Positions 36,267 to 46,235 of a stretch of DNA of 64,000 bases are shown piece by piece. The notes beneath the pieces are model-generated. The model did no database searches, was not told where the DNA came from, and saw only the letters and a program-made list of their open reading frames with translations. This DNA is from Polytrichum commune (lineage: Eukaryota > Streptophyta > Polytrichopsida > Polytrichales > Polytrichaceae). Each line of letters starts with the position of its first letter. The stretch's first letter is position 1. The stretch spans positions 22,276,527-22,340,526 of the forward strand of contig OX485808.1 in assembly GCA_950295325.1 (NCBI GenBank), given 5' to 3'. Made by a program: the position numbers and the translations under genes.

Positions 36267-38320
36267 AGAATTTGTAATCAGACGTCAGTAGTTGTACGAA
36301 AACCATGGAAAATCTCTCCCAACTAGTGACACCACAGCAGTACTGTCATCCCAATGGAGTTGAAGACGATGTCATCTATTCCACGCTCAGCCCTGTGTGC
36401 TGCAAATTACGACGGACATTATGTCAACCTTTCAAAGTCGCTCACATGGAATCAGGAAAAGCATTTAGCATCCTACCAGAAAAGAAAAGCTCAGAGAATT
36501 AGAAACAGTACTCCCTCAACTCAAGAGTCACATTCTAAACATCTCTTGAACCTTGAAACTAGTGACAACAATCGATACCGACCTCGTAGATGGCGACCCC
36601 TTGATACATTTCCATCTGAAATGTTCTGTGCACTAGTTTGAGACAAAATCGGAATAAATTCTTGTTCCAACTGAACATCGATCACCATACCTTGGAAGAT
36701 AACCTCGATGGGATCGAAACATGGTAACCGACAGACCTGCACACGACCACTTGCCAGCTTCTTGTACCAATCTCAAGACACGATGCTTGTGGGACTTGAA
36801 TTGGTATGCATAAGTGTCAACTAAGAGATTATGCTCCAACTGCTTCAAATTCAAACTGCAGGACTGCATTCAAGCCTGCGGGAATTCATAGAGTTCCGAG
36901 GTTCTAGGATTCCATGAGTCCCCTGCCTGTCCTTGGCGGCTCATACTTGATGGCAAGAGCCACAGTACTGCCTAGTTCACTAAATTGCTTATTAACTCAT
37001 GAAGGTAATATGACAAGGTATATATGTGGGCCTTAGTATGTGATCACTCTTCTTAATTGAACACCTCATATTATAGTTGAGTGTAGTGTTATGGCAAGGC
37101 TAGTAATCAAATGGTGCAACGCCATAATAACAATTCAAAAAAAGGTTTGAATTTAGAAAAGCTATCATGTTGTCTCTTCTTAACCCCTACCTTTCCAAAC
37201 AACCGGTTTTTGGTTAATGGATGATTTTTACCCGACAAGTGACCCCACTTCATTCATTCATCCATGATCCAAAGAAAAAGAAACGTCGGTGTTCTTTGCA
37301 CCGACGTGGATGTGAGCCCTTTTATGGGCATCGTGATGCAACGTTAACATCCGCAATCAAAAAAACAATATAAACATCAAGCCCACGTGGATGCCTATCC
37401 ATAGAAACTTGACTAGTGTAATTTGGAGATGATTAGAATGTGCCCCAAAAAAATGGGAAAATGGGAAAATGGGAAAATGGGAAAAGGTTATGTTTTGGGA
37501 GCTCATGTGAGACTCCCCATCAATGTTAGGGAGATGGATACAATTCTAGAAACATGTCATAATTCTAGAGAGGATAGAAATGGGAACTATAGATGACTCC
37601 AAGTTCATGCTTGTTGCACACTGCTACCAACATTTGAGGACAAGCCATGAGCAATCATGACAACGTCTAGGGACGATCGTTGCATGTAATTTGCAAACTC
37701 AATGTCGATCAAACGGCTTAGCTTGAAGTGATCAAATAAAACATCATGTCAGTGCTCAAATGTCTTATTATGATTAATAGATCCCAGGAAGCTTGGAATT
37801 CATTTACTTTGGAATGCCCGGGTTGGAACAACAATAGGAGATCAAGGAAGAATAGTATTGCATTCACTAGCACATGCATCTCAATCTCTTCTTAATGTAG
37901 GCATGTCTCACCACTTGATTGCTTGGGAATAACAACCAAAGCCATGCCAATGTGTAATCGGGCCTTCAACAATTTGCTACGGTTTCGTTAGGGAGAGACA
38001 CAATGTTCTAGCTTCATTAATAATTTACCAATTCAAGTGACCAAATTGCAATAGTTGGGAAATACGAAGAACACTACATACCGAGTTCAATATTGTTGTG
38101 AGAATTTACATGATGTAACGAATAATGATATTAAGTTATAGCTATCCGCAAAGCTCTCCAAGGAGGCATGAAAGTTGAATTCATTGTTATCACGTGCGTC
38201 GTGTGTCAATGCCTAAAGATGGAGGATGAAAGAAACTCAATACTTGAGCTTGTTTTGTGAACCGGAGTTTTTGGAAGCGCTTGGTGTCATAAAATTCATG
38301 TTTGAGGGAGGGGCGGGGGT
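36267..38320. other. Region upstream of SINA gene, no gene recognised
   Basis: It holds the SINA 5'-untranslated and promoter sequence and further intergenic DNA. A short (GGGAAAAT)n run lies at about 37456-37486. Antisense frames at 36521-36869 are not recognisable as protein genes. Confidence 0.5.
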
Positions 38321-38321
38321 T

Positions 38322-38795
38322 AAAGAAACACCCCTTCATGAAACTTGGGCCATTAGAAGCTAGGTGGGGCTACTTCAAGTTTTCCTTTGAATTTAGACCT
38401 TGGTAAGTGGTGGGTCAATCAAAGGCTTAAAAAAACAATTAGGGTATGTGTGCCTAGAATTTCTCCAATGATAGGGACAATAACTGAGATGAAAATCCAC
38501 TCTTCAACTACAACTAGAGAATTACCCCTCCCTTCATGAGACTTGGGCCATCAGAAGCTAGGTAGAGTTGCTTCAAGATTTTCTTGAATTTTAGAGCTTG
38601 CTAGTTTGAATTGTCAAGCTTGAAGTGGTGGATCGGTCTAGGCTAAAAACAGACTAGAGTATGTGAAACTGACTATTCTCTCAAAAAACTTTCTACTAGA
38701 GTTCATAAATTTGTTTATCTCTACTCCGCAAAGTGCTCCAATAATAGGGGCAATATTTGAGATGAAATCCACTCTTCAACTAAAAGTACATCTTG
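38322..38795. repeat. Two-copy tandem duplication of 200-260 bp
   Basis: Copies at about 38330-38520 and 38530-38790 share CCCTTCATGA.ACTTGGGCCAT, 'agaagctaggt', 'gctccaat.atagggacaat' and 'gagatgaaa.tccactcttcaac'. The second copy carries an extra internal stretch of about 60 bp. Non-coding. Confidence 0.6.
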
Positions 38796-38860
38796 TATGT
38801 AAACATAATGGTAGTTGTGGTGGAAATTGGGCACCAATCACAACCACAACCACTCAAATA

Positions 38861-39190
38861 TGTCATGTTCCTCTTGTACAAAAGAAGAATACAAGCATGA
38901 ATGCACATGAGGCACCAATATTGAGAACTTTCAAACTTTGTACATGATCATAAAAGCTTTACAACTTAAACACAATATTGTGATTGCTATGAGCTCAAAC
39001 CATCCGACCATAGGAGAGACTAAAGACGACCCTCTCTCACCCCCCGAGCCCTCTCATGTGCTATAGAAAGGCATTCCCAGTCTTATTCATATTATTTAAG
39101 AGATATTTTTAGAAGTTTTGAGTTTTATTAAATTTAGATTGAAGCTTCCTTCTCTATATACATAGATCATTTCACTGTATGATCTTTTTG
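38861..39190 (-). mobile_element. Inverted LTR fragment joined head-to-head to the retroelement
   Basis: The reverse complement of this stretch matches the 3' LTR at 41940-42266, including its end (CCTC.TGTAC, GGAACATGACA) and 'gagctcatagcaatcacaa'. It abuts the forward 5' LTR remnant at about 39190, giving a head-to-head pair of LTRs. This needs either a second insertion into the first or an internal inversion. Confidence 0.75.
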
Positions 39191-40275
39191 AGGTAGCTCA
39201 TAGCAATCACAATATTATGTTTAAGTTGTAGAACTTTTGTAATGTACAAAGTTTGGGAAATCTCAATATTGGTGTCTCATGTGCATTCATGTTGCTTAAA
39301 GAACCCTTTGGCTAATTCAAGAGGATTTTTGTCCACTTATCAAATGCTTTTGTGTCATCCATGAAGGTGATCGACCAAATTCATAGCAATGTTATATTAT
39401 TCTTGTGTAGAAGAGGAGTGTGACAATTTGGTATCATAGCGAGAGAATCTATTAAGATTGCAGATCATTGTTGATACCACAACCACCATGGTTATAACTC
39501 ATGAAGTGAGAGAATGAATGATATGGGAGGTGAACGCTTAGGAACTAGGAAATAGGGAGAGGCACGGTGATGATGATGATCAAACAATAATATTACATGA
39601 TCCCAACAACGATGATAAATGCCAACCATCTTCGACCCTGGTAAGGAATTACAACAGGCATTCACAATCTCCTAGACTACCGCAAAATAGTCATACTAGC
39701 AACAAATGAAGGTTTAGGAGTGGTGAGAGGTAGAGGAAATATCATCAATCTAGATCAATAAGAATTTCCCCATCGTCCTTGTTAGCTAGCGAGAGGCCCA
39801 ATTCTTCATCTCGTGACAACTCTAGCTAATGTGCTTCTTCTTCTAGGTCTCGTAGGTGAAAGAGCAATAAAAGGTGCATTGATGTCATGAATGACCTGAA
39901 GAAATTCGCCATCAAAACTTTAGTTTTGGAGGGTGTAATTTCAAGCTTGCGAAGGTTTTTTTTAAAAAAAATTAATCCATTGTCGAGGATTTTTCCCCTA
40001 AAATATTATTCAAAGAGGGATAAATTAAGAGCGGCAATCATTTTTCTTACCGACAAAACCCGTGTTTGGTATGATACAGTTAAGAGACATTGGGAAGGGC
40101 GTGGGCTATGTCTTGTTAGAAGATGGAACACGATATTCAATATTTTGAGAGAGTGGGATCCTCTCAAAATAATATTGGCCATTTGGACACCTAAAAGTCA
40201 TGTTAGGTTGATGAATACTAGATTATACTTCAAACATGTAGTTTCTATTAAAATGAGAGTATGTTAAGTTGGGAA

Positions 40276-40705
40276 ATCGACTCATTTAGGTTGAGTCGAC
40301 CTAAATGAGGACAATATTTTGTCAATTTAGGTTGAGTTGACCTAAATGAGGACATTATGTTGTCAATTTAGGTTGAGTCGACCTAAATGAGGACAATATG
40401 TTAGTCAATTTAGGTTGAGTCGACCTAAATGAGGACAATTATGTTAGTCAATTTAGGTTGAGTCGACCTAAATGAGGACAATATGTTAGTCAATTTAAGT
40501 TGAGTCGACCTAAATGAGGACAATATGTTGTCAATTTAGGTTGAGTTGACCTAAATGAGGACAATATGTTAGTTAATTTAGGTTGAGTCGACCTAAATGA
40601 GGTCAATATGTTGTCAATTGAGGTTGAGTCGACCTAAATATTAAGAATACTATATGTGCAACCATAATATACATGCCAATTCAGGTCGAGTCGACCTGAA
40701 CTGTC
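40276..40705. repeat. 42-bp palindromic minisatellite, nine copies plus a variant
   Basis: Each unit contains ATTTAGGTTGAGTCGACCT followed by AAAT, a hairpin with 8-bp arms ATTTAGGT / ACCTAAAT, then GAGGACAATATGTTAGTC. Nine copies lie between 40283 and 40640. A diverged tenth at about 40679-40700 reads TTCAGGTC-GAGTC-GACCTGAA, where both arms have changed together. The array lies between the two gag-like pieces of the LTR element. Confidence 0.85.
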
Positions 40706-41624
40706 ATCCTAAATGGTCAATTTTAGGTAGCGCATCACTCCGCAATTTACGGCGGAAAATCAAATGTTATTTTTTTACTTGTACTCTACAACTTTTCAGT
40801 GGTTTTCATTTCATTCTTGGATCAATAGTTTGCTTTATGTACTCTCAATTCACTAGAAAACTCTCATTTTAATGAATATTGTGTTATGGAAGGATTTTAA
40901 GGAGTTGTATTTTTTAAGAAATTTCTTCCAATTAGTTTCCAATCACAAATTTGTTTAGAAATGTGCAAAATTAGACAAAGAGGTATGTCTATTGCATAGT
41001 TTAGATATAAGTTTAATGAGCATTATGCCTATTTTCCTTCTTGGATAAAGATAGATCAAGTACAATTTTTATGTGCAAACTTTGAGGGATTCTATTGGGT
41101 TTAATTTTAAATCCTACGCCCCTATCATATATCGTTTGGCTACAAACTTTGAGAACTAAGATAGGGCAACAAAGCTTGGTTAACTTGGAAAGAGGCCTAC
41201 ATGATGCAATTCTCATAGTTGATTTTTCACATCCTCTAAATTCCCTAAGAAAAATTGTGAGGGTGGTGAAGATAGCAAGACTATGAGATTGAGTGTAAAA
41301 AAATCAATAAAAACATTGCCATAAAGGACTTTATTTTGTTTGCCATGAACTTGGAAATAGATCCTTCGAGTGCCCCAAAAGAAAGAAGCAACAAATGGTA
41401 GTCTTGGAAGTGAGAGGTTCAACATAGGCCTAAGAGCATGATGAAGGTGGCTTGATTCGAGTTTTTGCTCTTTTAATGAACATAGAAGTAGACTAAGAAC
41501 CAACAATAGTTAAAGTTCAATGGTCCTTGAACTCTTCCCATCCATGAATGACTTTGGTTGAATTGAGAGGTACACATAATATGATGTTGGTTGATTTTAC
41601 GAGGAAATTGGAACTTGAAAAAAT

Positions 41625-41910
41625 TGTGTATAGGAGTTAGATAGCTCCCAATTGAAGATCTTTGCATTGGAGTTAGGCAACTCCAATTGGGAGTTAAACA
41701 CCTCCCTTTGGAAGATCTTTGCGTCGGAGTTAGACAACTTCCAACGGATGAATGTTATTCATTGGAGCTAGACAACTCTCAATGAATAAATCTATTTGGA
41801 ACTAAATAGTTCTAACTATAATAGATGAACGAATATAGTTGAAATTAGACAGTTCCAACTAGAAGATTAGATGATTGGTTCAAGTTGGAATTAAACAATT
41901 CCAACTAGAA
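41625..41910. repeat. Array of about seven or eight hairpins with a common loop
   Basis: About every 40 bp there is a short inverted repeat around a TTARRCAA-like core. Clear cases: ATTGGAGTT-AGGC-AACTCCAAT (41666-41687); TTATTCATTG with CAATGAATAA (41755-41764 and 41780-41789); TTGGAACTA with TAGTTCTAA (41796-41813 region); AGTTGGAATT-AAAC-AATTCCAACT (41883-41906). Stems differ in sequence but pairing is largely kept. It sits just before, or at the start of, the 3' LTR. Confidence 0.75.
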
Positions 41911-42266
41911 GATTGTGATTTAGCCAAAAGATAAGAAAACATCATACCTTGAGATGATCTATGTATATAGATAATGAAGCTCCAATCTAATTTGGTAATA
42001 CTTGAGACTTCTAAAAGCATCTTTTAGATGCTAGGGAGAAAGATGAATAAGACTAGAAGTGCCTTTGTGTATAGGATAGACCTCGGTGAAGGAGAGAGGA
42101 TCATCTTTGGTCTCTCCTATGGTTGGTTGGTTTGAGCTCATAGCAATCACAACATTTTGTTTTACTTGTAAAGCTCTTGTAATGTGCAAAGTTTGAATGT
42201 TCTCAATATTGGTGTATCATGTGCATTCATGCTTGTATTACTCTTGTGTAAAAAAGGAACATGACA

Positions 42267-43070
42267 AAATAAGGTATACATGTGGGTGTTATCCAATTTG
42301 TTTTTCATTTTCTCCAACTTGTACCAATTAGATTTACACAACATAGCTTGTGTTGCATTAGTAAAATTACGATGAAGCATCAACAAAAATTAAATTGAGA
42401 TCAAACCTCCTCTGATTTAGTTGTGACTCTTGGAAGTGCATGTTTGTTGATTCCTTACCTAAATACATAGTTCCTTCCAATTACATTCACTATTGAGTAT
42501 AGAGTATAGTGGAAACACACGAGTCCCATTTTAAGATGGCACATAGGCATCCATCAAGCATACTAAGTAAAAACCACCCAAAAACTACACTACAACATTT
42601 ATGGTATTTAGTGTTATGTACACCATTTGCGAAGGGCCTAAACTAGATGCCTAGAGGTCTCAAAGTGTCACATCCATTGATTGCCAATATGATACTATTT
42701 GTCAACATAAATAACTTTTTGAGTGAAATCTTATTTACATTATAGAGTAGCACATTGGGATACTCGAGACGATAGTTTTGCATTTTAGTAGGCAAGGGGA
42801 AGATGTTCTTGAGCATACTAATGCCAAGTGTCATTCGTGTACACTCTAGTCAACTTGTAGACCATTGTGTAACACAAACATTCACACCATACCACTACTA
42901 AACATACTCATGCCAAGATATTAGAAAGTACACTTGAATGTCAAGTGTCATGAGGTGACAATAATGGTGAACTTGTCGGTCATTAGTGTAACCTATGATA
43001 CACCTCAAAATAGGGTAAGTGACACTAGTACGCATATGACACATAATACCATAATCAATGTACATACTTA
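42267..43070. other. Intergenic DNA without a recognisable gene
   Basis: AT-rich, with stops in all frames; no repeats with clear borders seen. Confidence 0.5.
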
Positions 43071-43404
43071 GGGCCAGTTCACATGGGGTCCCAAGTCCCA
43101 AGTCCACTCAAGTTAACAAGTCCCAACGTGGAGGCAAAGTCTCAACTTTTGAGCCTCAAAAACCCATCAAAATATGATTTATACTCATTAAAATCAGATT
43201 TTGAATATTATATGCAAAAATATTTGTGTTGAGCGTTGGGTCTAGCTTTTGGCTCCACCCAACTCTCAACACAAGTCTCAAGCTTGACCTCCAAAAAATG
43301 TAGCCATGTAAGCTTCCACGTCATACTTAGGACTTGGGACCCATCAACGGCTGAGATTGCACAGATTGACGTCAGGGGACTTGGGACTCCATGTGAACCG
43401 GTCC
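43071..43404. mobile_element. MITE-like element, family A, copy 2
   Basis: The left end GGGCCAGTTCACATGGGGTC and right end GACTCCATGTGAACCGGTCC are inverted repeats that continue inward as CCCAAGTCCC / GGGACTTGGG. It is 334 bp. Read in reverse, the interior matches the element at 6761-7147, sharing 'aaaatcagatttt', 'ctcaacacaagtc' and 'agcttttggctcc'. Flanked by TTA and TAG, so a 3-bp TWA-type duplication is possible but not clean. Confidence 0.75.
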
Positions 43405-45059
43405 TAGAAGCAAAGGACTGAAGTAGCTGGACTCACTCAGGCAATCTCCAGTCGTACCACAAAAATGTGAAGACTCATGGTCGGAGCTGTGCCAGATTCG
43501 TAAAGGAGAAGAGTTCAGATCATTACAAGTTTGAAAAAAATCATCAGAAACGTATTGGGTTAAGTACATTCAACCATGTGATGAAGAAATCTCATATATC
43601 TTTGAAGAAAAACCTTCGTCCTGAAATCCAGCTGAAACATTCTTTAGAAAACAGTGAGATCTCGAAGAAGCATTTCTTCAAGGAGAGGATGCAGCTAATT
43701 CAACTTTTGACATTTTTAAGTAAACCTCCAAGACAGACCTACATTCAGTTCCTCAAAACATAAGATTCCCCCAGAGTTAGATCGGAGCATTTCGGAGCTC
43801 TCTCATGCGCATAAATCTTCAGTTCCAGTTCTGATGAGGCTGATTTCAGTCGGATTGCTGTTCCCACTATTTATGTTGTTGCTCGAGAGATTTTCGGACA
43901 TGATGATTTTGGTTGAGAATTTCAATGGAGGATAGTGACACACATGTATATGCAATAATGCAAAGGTGCTTTGCGTAGAGGCTACGGATGATGCTAGGTT
44001 ATAAGTAGGGCGAAACCAAAATTAGAATAAAATATGTCGGAATTTCGAAGTCATCAGGACAGGCCACATCTGACATAACCCAATTTTAGCCATTTCTCTG
44101 ATTGCAACTTGTGGTGGGTGCCAGTCATTCTTCCTTCTTCTCCTGCCATTGGGTTAAGCTTAACTTATGTTTCGATGTCGATCGTTGCTCCTGTTGTTGT
44201 TCTGACACTTGGGTTGAGTCCGGACGGAACCTAATCTTCGGAAGGGGTTTGCAAATTTGGCCCAAAATTATTTTCGTTGTGAGTAAGTAAGTACTTACAT
44301 CATCATTATATGTGGCATTCCATTTGTCGGCATTCCGTTTGTTTAAGGTCCTTTTTTCATTTCTTTTTTTTCTCCTCGGTGCAGATTTCAAACTGTTTAG
44401 CTCTCAATTCCGTGTGTCAAAGTAACTTAGCCGCAATTTGAGAAACGTTTCACAGGTTTGAGTTAGTTGACCTTCTTCTTCCACTTGTACTTGGTGTCTG
44501 GAGGAGGTTTTTAGCTTCGATGATGCAGGTGGCCTATGAAGTTTCAGGGGGAAGGTTGAAGCATTCAAGGCGGCCTTATTTATAACTTGAATGTTTGATC
44601 ATGTTTGGGATGTGTAACTGTTGATGTTGATGATGATGTCAGGAGCAGATTGCACCACCAACCAGACTGATCTGTTGTAACCAGGAGGCCATTAAGGATT
44701 TGCATTTAAGTAGTGGCCGTTACAAGTACTTCTCTTCCTCTTACCCACATCTTGTATGTATGTCAATAAGCGAGAACAACATTAACGCATCACGTGTAGT
44801 GAACCTCTCTTTAAATGTCATTTTTTATTTATGTTTAGCACAATCCATATTCTTCGAGAGTAATGTGTCCGAAACATCACCTTGAGATCTGTTTTGGTGA
44901 TTTCCTTTACCCTGATTTTACAGGGTTCTATAAATAGGAATTTGAGGAGTTTCCAATGAGGGTGGGTGTTAAATGAGCACCCGTGAATCTGTAATTTACG
45001 TGCAGGACTGAGGAGGCAGAGCTTCATATTTAGAATTCCGAGGAACAGGGTTTTGGGGA
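43405..45059. other. Intergenic DNA upstream of the GDPD repeats
   Basis: A Lys-rich frame at 43467-43763 (plus) is not recognised and has no partner exons. Pyrimidine-rich stretches and short GC-richer patches (44100-44300) could be promoter or untranslated exon sequence of the GDPD gene, but nothing shows that directly. Confidence 0.4.
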
Positions 45060-46150
45060 GGGGGATTGCGGAATGTAAGCATTGATGTGGAATCTTGTGC
45101 GGTGATTAGGGGTAGCGATGTTGAGAATGTGCTTTGAATTCTTCGAACCCATTGAGTCATAATCCTGAAACTGTAGAGGGGTGGGTTGCTGTGGGGTTCA
45201 CCTTGACAGCTTCCAAAATTGTTTGCGAAATGAACATCGCCTCTTCGTTGCGGATGGGAGTAAAGAGGGTTTTGATTGAATTGCGGAATCCAAGCATCGA
45301 TCTGGAATTTTGTCCAGTGAATAGTTAGGGGTGGTGTTCAGAATAGGGTTCGAATGCGTCGAACCCAATTGAGTCATAGTCCTGGAACTGTAGAGAGGAT
45401 GTAGTAGGGTTAACCTTAACAGCTCCCAAACATGAAATGATCTCGCTTCTTCGTTGCAGATGGGAGTAAGAGGATTATAGAGAATTGTAGAATGTAAGCA
45501 TTGATCTGGGATCTTGTCCAGTCTTTCGGGGTGGTGATGCTTCAAACCCATTGAGTCATCATCCTGGGTTTGTAGTAGGGTTAACATTGACAGCTTCCAA
45601 ATGTTAGAGTAATGACATCACTTCTTTGAATGAATTGCAGAATGTAAGCATCTTGATTAGTGATTAGGAGTGACGATTTTTCAAATATGCTTCGACTGCT
45701 ATGAACCCATTGAGTCATCATCCTGGAATTGTAGAGAGGATATAGTAGGGTTAACCCCAAAATTGTTTGCGTAATGACATCGCCTTTGTGAGGGAATTTC
45801 AGAGTGTAAGCATTTATCTGGAATCTTGTCTAGTGATCAAGGGTGGTGATGATTTGAGAATGCTTCAAAGCCACGAAGTCATCATCCTTGGAACTGTAGA
45901 GAGGATGTCGTAGGGTTAACCTTGACAGGTCCAAAAATGTTTGAGGAATGACATCGCCTTTTTGGGGGAATTGTGGAGTACAGGCATTGATCTGGAATCT
46001 TGTCCAGTGATTAGGAGTGGTGACGTTTCAAAACTTGCTTCGAACCCATTGAGTCATCAACCTGGAACTGTAGAGAGGATGCAGTAAGGGTTAACCCAAA
46101 AATGTTTGAGTAATTACATTGTCTCTGGAATTGTTGCAGATGGGAGACGG
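45060..46150. repeat. About 200-bp tandem repeat, six diverged copies
   Basis: Each unit contains 'gcggaatgtaagcattgatctggaatcttgtccagtgatta' type sequence, split here by words: GGAATGTAAGCAT, GATCTGGAAT, CTTGTCCAGTG, 'gaacccattgagtcatc', 'tggaactgtagagaggat' and 'tagggttaacc'. Several units carry a splice-acceptor-like TTGCAG or TTGCGG before ATGGGAG (about 45237, 45455 and 46132). The last unit ends right at the GDPD 5' region. Confidence 0.8.
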
Positions 46151-46235
46151 TAGTGGTGAGCACTTCATCAGCATCCAAAGAAGTAGATCAAACTTGCGGC
46201 TGCTGCCAAATTCAGCCGGAATATGACAAATTGGC

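Larger units (their letters stand above)
39191..42266 (+). mobile_element. Degenerate LTR retrotransposon, only gag traces left
   Basis: A truncated 5' LTR (39191-39425, ending TGACA, with an internal insertion of about 105 bp) is followed by TGGTATCATAGC at 39429-39440. That differs by one base from the usual plant primer site for initiator tRNA-Met (TGGTATCAGAGC). The 3' LTR runs from about 41940 to 42266, also ending TGACA. The internal region has a gag-like frame (39887-40267: KLRAAIIFLTDKTRVWYDTVKRHW) and, after the minisatellite, a broken gag continuation (about 40980-41400: YRFNEHYAYFPSW-like reading with stops). No protease, RT or integrase remains, so the element is dead or was a non-autonomous derivative. 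Confidence 0.75.

Noticed and set aside
40276-40705. Regular spaced repeats resembling a CRISPR array
   Set aside because: The units are contiguous 42-bp tandem repeats with near-identical 'spacers', inside a plant LTR element; no cas genes. It is a minisatellite.
43467-43763. Lys-rich 99-residue frame as a gene
   Set aside because: No family resemblance, and it starts within 65 bp of a MITE; composition suggests chance.
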